Assembly: GCF_030161255.1 (NCBI RefSeq)
Contig: NZ_BSPX01000001.1
Location: forward strand, 62,001-126,000
Source: Zoogloea oryzae
GTDB lineage: Bacteria; Pseudomonadota; Gammaproteobacteria; Burkholderiales; Rhodocyclaceae
Direction of reading: 5' to 3'
DNA: 64,000 bases
Both the position numbers and the translations under genes were made by a program. Below the pieces are notes generated by a model. It was not told the DNA's origin. It saw nothing but the letters and a program-made list of their open reading frames with translations, and made no database searches. Positions 53,630 through 60,271 of the stretch are shown here, piece by piece (the first letter of the stretch is position 1; each line of letters begins with the position of its first letter).

Positions 53630-55078
53630 GTGAAAAAACGTCTGATTGCCGCCCTGTTGTGTGTGGTGATGATCCCCCAGGGAATCGCCCACGATCTGCC
53701 CGACCTGGGTGATTCTGCATCCTCCGAACTCTCGCCCCTGGCCGAGCAGCGCCTGGGGGCGCAGATCATGCGCGATATCCGCTGGAAGGATGCGGCTTAC
53801 CTGCGCGATTCCGAAGTTGAAGACTACCTCAACTGGCTGGGCGACCGGCTGGTGGCGGCGGGGCCTGGCGCGGGGCTGCCTTTCCAGTTTTTCGGGGTGA
53901 ATGATCCGACCCTCAACGCGTTCGCGATGCCCGGCGGCAACATCGGCGTCCATACCGGCCTGATCTTGGCGGCCCAGAGCGAATCGGAGCTGGCCGGCGT
54001 GCTGGCCCACGAGGTGTCCCACGTCACCCAGCGCCACATTGCACGGATGCTCGGCAAGCAGAGCCAGACCGGGATGCTGATGCTGGCTTCATTGCTGGTG
54101 GCGGTGCTGGCAGCCAAATCCAGCGCCCAGGTGAGCCAGGCGGCGATCTCGGCGGGGATGGCGGCGGGGATGAGTACCCAGCTTTCGTATTCGCGGGATT
54201 TCGAGAACGAGGCGGACCGGCTGGGGGTGCAGAATCTGGCTGCCGCGGGCTTCGACGTGCGCGGGATGGTCGGGTTCTTCGAGCGCCTGCAGAAGAATGC
54301 CCGGCTCTACGAGAACAACGCGCCGGCCTACATGCGCACCCACCCGCTGACGAGCGACCGGATCACCGAGATGGAGAACCGGGTTGCCCAGATGCCCTAC
54401 CGGCAGGTGCCGGACTCGCTGGATTTCCAGCTGGTGCGAGCCAAGCTCAAGGTGGGGCGGCAGCCGTCGCGGGAAGTGATCGCCGAGTTCGAGACGGCCG
54501 CCCGGGGCAGCAACCCTCCGGTGGCAGCCCAGTATGGCCTGGTGCGGGCCTACCTCCAGACCCGACGGCTCGCTGACGCCGACCGGGAGATGGTCGAGCT
54601 GCGCAAGCGTAATGCCTTGTCGGCGATGATTGACGGGCTGGAGGGTGATCTTCGCATTGCTCATGGCGATCCGGCGGGGGCTGCGCGGCTGTTCCGTGAG
54701 GCGCGGGCGCGTTTTCCCCAGTCGCACCGGCTGATGTACGGGGAGATCGAGGCCCTGATCGACTCCGGTAAGGCGGCCGATGCGCTGACGGCGGTGAAGG
54801 CCGAGTTGCAGACCACCGCGGGTGACGCGACCCTGTGGGAATTCCGCGCCCGGGCCGAGGCGGCGCTGGGCAAGCGTCTGGGGCAGCACCGCTCGTTGGG
54901 TGAGGTGTACGCGATCCAGGGCAACTACGCGGCGTCGGCCGAACAGTTTGCGCTCGCCCAGACAGCCGGCGACGGGGATTTCTTCGAGCAGTCGGCGGTG
55001 GACTCGCGCCTGCGGGAGGTGCGGGCGCTGCTGGCCGAGCAGATGCGCGAGATGCGTGAGTCGCGCGGCCAGCGCTGA
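53630..55078 (+). CDS. BepA-type M48 family metalloprotease with TPR region
   Basis: The 482-residue protein has a signal peptide (MKKRLIAALLCVVMIPQGIAHD), a zinc protease domain with HEVSH in LAGVLAHEVSHVTQRHIA, a second metal region (SRDFENEADRLGVQNLAAAGFD) and a helical C-terminal half at about 290-470 that resembles TPR repeats. This is the BepA/YfgC layout: a periplasmic protease-chaperone for outer-membrane protein assembly (LptD, BamA quality control). The start is GTG at 53630. Confidence 0.94.
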   Translation: MKKRLIAALLCVVMIPQGIAHDLPDLGDSASSELSPLAEQRLGAQIMRDIRWKDAAYLRDSEVEDYLNWLGDRLVAAGPGAGLPFQFFGVNDPTLNAFAMPGGNIGVHTGLILAAQSESELAGVLAHEVSHVTQRHIARMLGKQSQTGMLMLASLLVAVLAAKSSAQVSQAAISAGMAAGMSTQLSYSRDFENEADRLGVQNLAAAGFDVRGMVGFFERLQKNARLYENNAPAYMRTHPLTSDRITEMENRVAQMPYRQVPDSLDFQLVRAKLKVGRQPSREVIAEFETAARGSNPPVAAQYGLVRAYLQTRRLADADREMVELRKRNALSAMIDGLEGDLRIAHGDPAGAARLFREARARFPQSHRLMYGEIEALIDSGKAADALTAVKAELQTTAGDATLWEFRARAEAALGKRLGQHRSLGEVYAIQGNYAASAEQFALAQTAGDGDFFEQSAVDSRLREVRALLAEQMREMRESRGQR

Positions 55079-55081
55079 GGG

Positions 55082-55714
55082 CTAGATGGTGCCGTAGCGC
55101 ACGTAGAGCGCCCAGACCAAGTCGGCAAAGGTGTTCTGGTTGAAGCGCGGGCGCCCGCTGACGGTGAGGGCGAGACGGGTCCGGCCGATGTGCATTGGCC
55201 AGAAGCTGAGGCCGCTGATGCCGGCGGCGTCCACGTTGCCCCAGCCATCGAGCAGGTGGTCGCCGAGCTTCGAGAGCGCGGCCGACTGGCGTTCGGCGAC
55301 GGACAGGATGTCGGCGCCCACCGCAGCCAGCGCTTCGCCGGTCTCGCCGGGGTAGCCGGCCATCGCGAGGCAGAAGCCCATGTTGTCGGCGAGCACGGCC
55401 TGGCCGGTGTCGCTGAGGGTTTCGAGCAGATGCGGCAGGGTCGATTCGAGGGTGCCGACCGGCGCCATGCGCGGTGTGGACCACGCTTCGAGGCAGGCCG
55501 TTTCCTGGAGTTTGAGCAGCGGAGTGAGGGCGCGTTCGGTGCTGGTCTCGCCGGTCCAGGTGCGGGCCAGTTCGGCGCTGAGGGCCGGGCTCGTGGCTTC
55601 GCGGAGGATGGCCAGCAGGATGCGCCGCTCGATGCTGTCGTCGGCGCGGGCAACGGCCCGCCAGGCACCGTAAGGCGTTACGGTGAGGTAGGAGCCGGGG
55701 ATTATCTCAAGCAT
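55082..55714 (-). CDS. Uncharacterised protein, last gene of a GTPase-Roadblock operon
   Basis: I do not recognise this 210-residue protein as a named family. Residues 1-80 look like a small helical, possibly winged-helix segment (ERRILLAILREATSPALSAE). Residues about 85-205 have the outline of a Roadblock/LC7-like domain: TGQAVLADNMGFCLAMAGYP, then ETGEALAAVGADILSVAERQ and a final strand-helix part (GRTRLALTVSGRPRF). If so, it would be a second Roadblock partner for the GTPase whose gene it overlaps by 8 bases. No signal peptide or membrane segment. Confidence 0.75.
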   Translation of the reverse strand: MLEIIPGSYLTVTPYGAWRAVARADDSIERRILLAILREATSPALSAELARTWTGETSTERALTPLLKLQETACLEAWSTPRMAPVGTLESTLPHLLETLSDTGQAVLADNMGFCLAMAGYPGETGEALAAVGADILSVAERQSAALSKLGDHLLDGWGNVDAAGISGLSFWPMHIGRTRLALTVSGRPRFNQNTFADLVWALYVRYGTI

Positions 55715-56267
55715 CGATCAATCCGGGATTAAGGGTGTAGAGAAGGGCCTTGACGAGCATCGCCACGTCATCGCGGCTTCGCGCATCGACCCGGAAGATG
55801 GCCGGGACGGGGTGATGCCCGAGCTCGGCGAGCTTGGCCCGGTAGTTTTCGAGATTCGGGGTCTCGGAACTGTCCATGTGGGTGACGCCGATTGCCACGG
55901 CGGTGCTCGAGATGAAGTCCTTGAAGGCGCTGAGGTAGCCTTGAAGATCGGCGAGCGGATCGGGGTTGGCGTTGTTGATGAGCAGCACCAGGCCGATGCC
56001 GCCTTCGGAGAGGATGTCCCACATGAAGCTGAAGCGTTCCTGCCCCGGCGTGCCGTAGAGCATGACCTTCTCGCCGTCGGGCAGGTTGAGGACGCCGTAG
56101 TCCATCGCGACCGTGGTTGTCCGCTTGAGCTTGGCGGTTTCGTCGCTGGCGACCGCTTCGGTGCTGACCGGCGGGATGTCACTGAGGGCCGCAATGGCCG
56201 TGCTCTTGCCGGCGCCGACGGTGCCCGAGAAGATGATCTTGTTGTGGCGGGCGCGTTCAGACCGCAT
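55707..56267 (-). CDS. Small MglA-like GTPase (COG2229 type)
   Basis: The 186-residue P-loop GTPase has G1 at residues 15-22 (GTVGAGKS), the possible switch I threonines at 50-52 (RTTTVAMDYG), a G3 equivalent YGTPGQERF at 71-79 and a G4 equivalent THMD at 129-132. The usual DxxG is replaced by GTPG, and NKxD by THMD; both replacements occur in the MglA/COG2229 group of bacterial Ras-like GTPases. Such proteins are switched by Roadblock proteins acting as activating partners (MglA with MglB). It overlaps both neighbours. Confidence 0.92.
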   Translation of the reverse strand: MRSERARHNKIIFSGTVGAGKSTAIAALSDIPPVSTEAVASDETAKLKRTTTVAMDYGVLNLPDGEKVMLYGTPGQERFSFMWDILSEGGIGLVLLINNANPDPLADLQGYLSAFKDFISSTAVAIGVTHMDSSETPNLENYRAKLAELGHHPVPAIFRVDARSRDDVAMLVKALLYTLNPGLIDA

Positions 56268-57609
56268 TGAGGAGTTTCCTGAGAATTCGGGACAAAATCG
56301 AAGGGCGTTGCTGTTGCTGTTGCTGTTGCTGTGCAGGGGGCGCCGCGTCTGTTGTGGGTTGTGCTGGTGCGGCGGTTCGCGCCTCCACCGTGGTGGCCCG
56401 CGGTTTCCTTGCGTCGATCAGCCCGGCAAAGCGGGCCGAGGCATAGACCGAGAAGACGTAGCGCTGGGGAATCCCGAGGCGTGCGGCGACGTCGATGGGG
56501 CTGGCCCAGGTGCGCACCCACAGGGCGACGATGCGCAGGGCGTGGGGCGACATGAAGACCTTGGTGAAGTTGGGCCAAGCCCGCAGCCGCACCGGCTGGT
56601 AGGGGTCGGTGCCTTCCGGCAGCCGGCCCCGCGCCGCCCAGGCGGCGACGTTCCAGAAGAAGTCCTCGGTCGTCCAGGTGGTGCCGTGGTTCGAGATGTG
56701 GGACAGGGTCGACGCGCTGACGATGCGCGCGGTGGTCTGGGGCAGCTGGGCCATCGACAGGGGGCGCAGCTGGTTGTCCCGGAAATCGGTGACGCAGATC
56801 GAGGCTGGCTGGAGCCGCACGCCGATGAGCCGGGGCAGGCCGGCGATCAGGTGAGGGCGGCCGGTGCTCGAGGCCTGATCGAAGGCGCGCTGCAGGTGGC
56901 CGATCAGGTAGTTGTCCGGGTTGAAGAAGATCTTGTCGGGCAGGGGATGGACCGGGTGCGCCGGGAGATCTTCAAGGGCTCCGCAGAGGTCGCGTTCGTC
57001 GTCGGTCTGCACGCCGTGCCCGAGGGAACCCGGTGGATCGGCCTGGGGTGTGCTGACTGGCGGTTCGGCAGTCGTACCGGACTGGTGCTGCAGCTCGGCC
57101 TGAACGACGGGCGCGGTGGCCACGACTACCGCAGGAACCGGGGAGGCCGGCGTGACGATGGGTACCCGCGGCGGTTCCTCGGATCCAGGCTGGATGGTCG
57201 GCGGTGCGGGCTGGGTCAGCGGCGCGACGCGGCGCAGGGATGGTGCAGCGATGGTCCGGGCGCTGTCGTGAGCCGCCTTGGCGAGGATGCTGGGCAGCGC
57301 CTCGAGATTGAGGGGCTTGCCGAGGATCACCCGGTTGGGAAAACGCTGGGCGTGATCCTTGGGGTGGAATGCGTAGCAGACCACGCCGATCCTCGGGTGG
57401 GGCGAGAGCCTTTCGAATGCGGCTTCGACGCCCGGCCGATCGCAATCGACCAGGACGACCCGGGCGCTTTCCAGCTCGCTCGCCAGACGTACCGAGTGCT
57501 TCCAGTGACGTTCTACGGAAAGTCCGATCAGCCGGGCGTCCATGCTGCCCACGTGGAGCAGGAAGAGGGCGGTGACGGGCTGGCCCGGTAGGATGGAATG
57601 GCGGCTCAT
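56257..57609 (-). CDS. Uncharacterised 450-residue protein with receiver-like N-terminus and glutamine tract
   Basis: The N-terminal ~115 residues resemble a degenerate receiver domain (TALFLLHVGSMDARLIGLSV, ARVVLVDCDRP, RVILGKPLNLEALPSIL); a phosphoacceptor is not clear. A proline/threonine-rich linker (about 125-205) follows. The C-terminal half (210-410) is conserved-looking, ending in a likely helix-turn-helix (ASPIDVAARLGIPQRYVFSV). After it comes an Ala/Gln-rich tail with eight consecutive Gln and a basic end (RPSILSRILRKLLNAV). I cannot name a family. It overlaps the GTPase gene by 11 bases, so it probably acts with it, perhaps as effector. Confidence 0.8.
   Translation of the reverse strand: MSRHSILPGQPVTALFLLHVGSMDARLIGLSVERHWKHSVRLASELESARVVLVDCDRPGVEAAFERLSPHPRIGVVCYAFHPKDHAQRFPNRVILGKPLNLEALPSILAKAAHDSARTIAAPSLRRVAPLTQPAPPTIQPGSEEPPRVPIVTPASPVPAVVVATAPVVQAELQHQSGTTAEPPVSTPQADPPGSLGHGVQTDDERDLCGALEDLPAHPVHPLPDKIFFNPDNYLIGHLQRAFDQASSTGRPHLIAGLPRLIGVRLQPASICVTDFRDNQLRPLSMAQLPQTTARIVSASTLSHISNHGTTWTTEDFFWNVAAWAARGRLPEGTDPYQPVRLRAWPNFTKVFMSPHALRIVALWVRTWASPIDVAARLGIPQRYVFSVYASARFAGLIDARKPRATTVEARTAAPAQPTTDAAPPAQQQQQQQQRPSILSRILRKLLNAV
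56307..56330. repeat. Four tandem copies of a hexanucleotide coding for glutamine
   Basis: GTTGCT is repeated four times without error; on the coding (minus) strand it reads AGCAAC, giving CAACAG codons and a run of Gln. The repeat unit is a multiple of three, so slippage would change the tract length by two residues without a frameshift. Confidence 0.9.
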
Positions 57610-57637
57610 TGGGATGTAAAGCGGATGGAGGTCGGGA

Positions 57638-58114
57638 TCAGGAGGTTACTCCCGACAGCGTCGCGGAATCCTGTAAAAATATGCGATTGCCTTCCACGGG
57701 GCGGGCGAGTACGACACCGGGCAGGGCGAGCCGTGGGTCGTGGCGGTCGAGGCCGTCTTCGATGCGGGCGCTGAGGTAAAGCCCCAGATCGTGTTCTTCG
57801 AGGGCGTCGTAGTGCTCGCGCAGCATGCGCATCCGAAGCTCGGCGCCGTAACTGCCAAGGACGATCCATAGGTCGACAATGGCCGCGACCGTTGCCGCGG
57901 TGTCTTCCAGGTTGCTCCACAGGGAAATGCGCTGGACGTGCAGGTGCAGGTTGGCTGGCTTGCGCCCGATCTCGCCGGCCAGCAGTGCGCCTGTGGCCGG
58001 CGAGCGCCAGCGGGACGCGATCCGCAGCGTCCGGACGGGCAGACCGAAGACGGCCGGCGGCGCAGGACGGCGGATGCGTTCCGGGTTGGACGGATCGGTG
58101 ACAAAAAGCTTCAC
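57638..58114 (-). CDS. Uncharacterised 158-residue protein of the GTPase operon
   Basis: This cytoplasmic protein of unknown family has no signal peptide or membrane segment. Visible parts are a basic N-terminal region (ERIRRPAPPAVFGLPVRTLR), a beta-rich middle (LHLHVQRISLWSNLEDTAAT) and a helix pair (LRMRMLREHYDALEEHDLGL). The start is a GTG that overlaps the end of the preceding gene by 4 bases (GTGA), so the two are translationally coupled. Its product probably works with the solute-binding-like protein encoded upstream. Confidence 0.7.
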   Translation of the reverse strand: MKLFVTDPSNPERIRRPAPPAVFGLPVRTLRIASRWRSPATGALLAGEIGRKPANLHLHVQRISLWSNLEDTAATVAAIVDLWIVLGSYGAELRMRMLREHYDALEEHDLGLYLSARIEDGLDRHDPRLALPGVVLARPVEGNRIFLQDSATLSGVTS

Positions 58115-58857
58115 TGGGTCAGCGTCGAGATGATGTCGATCATGAATTCCACGTCCTCGTGCTGAACAGCTTGCCAGCTACGGGCTCCGAGGGCTTCGAG
58201 GATACCGCGGCCCTTGTCGGTGTCGTGCATGGAAAGGAGCAGTTGTGTGATCTGTTCAGCATGGGGAGAGAGTGCGGGGCCGATCAGGAAGACGTGATGG
58301 ATCACGTGCAGCTGGCTGGTGACGAGCACGCGCAGGTCGCGGCGCACGATGGACGACAGGGCCTCGAAGGCTTCGACCGGCAGGAAGCCGACATCGGCTT
58401 CGCCGCGGAGGATCTCGCGGGCGACCTGGATGTAGGTTTCGCGGCGGTGCTCGACGGTGTTGGCTGCGTTCAGATCGGCGGGTTCGAGGAGGATCCGGCC
58501 GACGGTGTTGACGCTCGGGTCATCGCTGCACGCGACGCGGGCGCCGGGCTTGAGATCGGGGATCTCCTTGAAAGGGCTCTCGGCGGCGGTGATGACGACC
58601 ATCTCGTCAGGCTGCCCTTCGGGCCGGGCGATGGCACGGAAGCCTTTCTCGCGCACCAGCAGGGAGGCGTCGAAGGGGTTGGCGTAGATGATGTCCACCT
58701 TGCCCTCGGCGATCGCGGCGCGCTGGGTGCCGAAGCTGTCGTAGAGCTCGAGATGGATCGGAAGGGACAGCGCGCGTTGCAGCCAGGTGTTGAAGATGTA
58801 CCAGTCGGAAATGCGCTCGTTGGGGAAGCTGGGGCTAACCGTGAAATTGAAAGTCAT
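58111..58857 (-). CDS. PhnD-like solute-binding-fold protein without signal peptide
   Basis: The 248-residue sequence has the pattern of phosphate/phosphite/phosphonate-binding proteins (PhnD type): FTVSPSFPNERISDWYIF at the start, AAIAEGKVDIIYANPFDASL, then DLKPGARVACSDDPSVNTVG and EADVGFLPVEAFEAL. It lacks any signal peptide and there is no ABC permease nearby, so it should be cytoplasmic. I infer a ligand sensor within the GTPase module. The ATG at 58857 lies just past the PAS gene stop. Confidence 0.85.
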   Translation of the reverse strand: MTFNFTVSPSFPNERISDWYIFNTWLQRALSLPIHLELYDSFGTQRAAIAEGKVDIIYANPFDASLLVREKGFRAIARPEGQPDEMVVITAAESPFKEIPDLKPGARVACSDDPSVNTVGRILLEPADLNAANTVEHRRETYIQVAREILRGEADVGFLPVEAFEALSSIVRRDLRVLVTSQLHVIHHVFLIGPALSPHAEQITQLLLSMHDTDKGRGILEALGARSWQAVQHEDVEFMIDIISTLTQ

Positions 58858-58859
58858 GA

Positions 58860-59333
58860 TCAGTTCATGCTCCGGTACTGGGCTTCTGCAGCGAGAACCT
58901 TCTCGCGGGAAGGTTCGCGCCGAACCGAAGTGAAGCCGACGATCTTGCCGTCGCGCACGTTGGGGACTACCGTGGCGTACACCCAGTAGTGGCCGCCGTC
59001 CTTTCGCAGGTTCTTGACGTAGCCGTTCCATTGGCGGCCCGCCTGGACGGTCTCCCACAGATCGGCAAAGGCCGCGGCCGGCATGTCCGGGTGACGCAGG
59101 ATGCAATGGGGCTGGCCGATCAGTTCGGCTTCGGTGTAGCCGGACATGTCGACGAAGGATTTATTGCACTGGGTGATGACGCCCGACGTGTCCGTCCGGG
59201 AAACGATCAGCTTGCCATGGGGATAGGGCGTTTCGACTGACGTGACAAATACCCGCCGACAGGTGCCATCGGCAAACGTCAGCGTATGTTCGACTGCTTC
59301 GCCCGGAACCTGGGCGCGATCCATATCCTTCAC
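58860..59333 (-). CDS. Aer-like PAS domain protein
   Basis: The 157-residue protein has a single PAS domain at about 35-140 that follows the Aer/FAD-type pattern: FVDMSGYTEAELIGQPHCIL, RHPDMPAAAFADLWETVQAG, WNGYVKNLRKDGGHYWV. It therefore probably binds FAD and senses redox state or oxygen. There is no methyl-accepting, kinase or membrane domain, so output must go through a partner. The start is a GTG with GGGAGG about 8 bases upstream. It lies 15 bases after the Roadblock gene. Confidence 0.9.
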   Translation of the reverse strand: MKDMDRAQVPGEAVEHTLTFADGTCRRVFVTSVETPYPHGKLIVSRTDTSGVITQCNKSFVDMSGYTEAELIGQPHCILRHPDMPAAAFADLWETVQAGRQWNGYVKNLRKDGGHYWVYATVVPNVRDGKIVGFTSVRREPSREKVLAAEAQYRSMN

Positions 59334-59348
59334 TACCAGCCCTCCCGA

Positions 59349-59714
59349 TTAGCCGAGGATCCGGCCGATGGCGTCAGCGGCGCGACGTACGTCCAGGAAA
59401 ACCAGGCCCAGCTTGGCGTTCGGCTTGGCCATCACGGTGAGCACGGCATCAGCGCCGGCCTGAACCATGAGGACATAACCCTTTTCACCCTTGATGAGCA
59501 CCTGGTCGAGGGTGCCGCGGGCGAGTTCGCGGGCGGTACGGTCGCCGAGGGAGAGCATCGCGGCACTCATCGCGCCGACCCGGTCTTCGTCAACGGTGTT
59601 GGGGAGCAGGGCGGCCATCATCAGACCGTCGGAGGAGATGATGGCGGAGGCCTCGATGTCCGCGGAGGTGCCGTTCAGGTCATTGAGAACCGTTTGGAGC
59701 ATGTTTGAGCGCAT
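59349..59714 (-). CDS. Roadblock/LC7 domain protein
   Basis: The 121-residue protein is a single Roadblock/LC7 domain: IEASAIISSDGLMMAALLPN, then AAMLSLGDRTARELARGTLD, VLIKGEKGYVLMVQAGADAV and KLGLVFLDVRRAADAIGRIL. Bacterial members bind small GTPases (MglB with MglA, CvnB with CvnD). It is the first gene of the seven-gene operon whose sixth gene is a GTPase. The ATG at 59714 is preceded by GAAGG; an ATG four codons in is an alternative. Confidence 0.95.
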   Translation of the reverse strand: MRSNMLQTVLNDLNGTSADIEASAIISSDGLMMAALLPNTVDEDRVGAMSAAMLSLGDRTARELARGTLDQVLIKGEKGYVLMVQAGADAVLTVMAKPNAKLGLVFLDVRRAADAIGRILG

Positions 59715-59810
59715 CGTGGTGTACCTTCAAGAAAAAAGCGTTAATGTTGTCGGGAAGAGCGAATCCGGCATGCCTTGGCGCATGGTGCCGCAATGCAGGG
59801 TATCGCCTCG

Positions 59811-59850
59811 TTTATGACGTTATTTTGAGTTGTCATTATTTCACAATTCG
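59811..59850 (-). promoter_or_regulatory. AT-rich probable promoter region of the Roadblock-GTPase operon
   Basis: This stretch is markedly AT-rich against a high-GC background, in the 246-base gap between the divergent operon and tusA. On the minus strand TTGTGA and AATAAC are separated by 16 bases, and a TGAC/GTCA dyad lies inside (59815-59834). It could serve either direction. The rest of the gap holds nothing I recognise. Confidence 0.3.
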
Positions 59851-59960
59851 CCGGTGATTCTCCGGGCGGGAGTGAGGCGGGATGTGACGTTGTTATCGGG
59901 TCGGGGTGCGTAGCAGGTTAAAATCCGGCCTGGATTGTCCTAGGAAGCTGGAGTCGTAAG

Positions 59961-60191
59961 ATGGATTTTGACAAGGAACTGGATGCACGCGGCCTGAACT
60001 GCCCCTTACCCATTTTGCGCGCCAAGAAAGCGCTCGCAGAAATGCAGGCGGCACAGGTTCTGCGGGTTGTGGCAACCGATCCCGGTTCGGTGAAGGACTT
60101 CGCGGCATTTGCCAAGCAGACCGGGAACGAGCTGATCGGCCAGAGTGAGTTGCCGGATAACGCCTACGAGTTTTTCCTGCGCCGCAAGTAA
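59961..60191 (+). CDS. tusA: TusA/SirA-family sulfurtransferase
   Basis: The 76-residue protein has the TusA core with the active-site cysteine Cys14 in the motif GLNCPLPIL. TusA-type proteins carry persulfide sulfur for tRNA thiolation, molybdenum cofactor work or, in sulfur oxidisers, cytoplasmic sulfur transfer. It stands alone between divergent and convergent neighbours and ends at a strong terminator. Given soxYZ and moaC in the same window, a sulfur-transfer role is reasonable but not shown. Confidence 0.92.
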   Translation: MDFDKELDARGLNCPLPILRAKKALAEMQAAQVLRVVATDPGSVKDFAAFAKQTGNELIGQSELPDNAYEFFLRRK

Positions 60192-60225
60192 ATTGGGCGG
60201 GCGCGGATCTCGCTGTAACACAAAA

Positions 60226-60255
60226 AAATGGCCACGCAGTTGCGTGGCCATTTTG
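60226..60255. terminator. Bidirectional rho-independent terminator
   Basis: AAAATGGCCACGCA and TGCGTGGCCATTTT form a perfect 14-bp stem with a 2-base centre, flanked by an A-run. It lies between the convergent tusA and valS genes. Confidence 0.92.
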
Positions 60256-60271
60256 CTTGCCGAAGCCTTCG

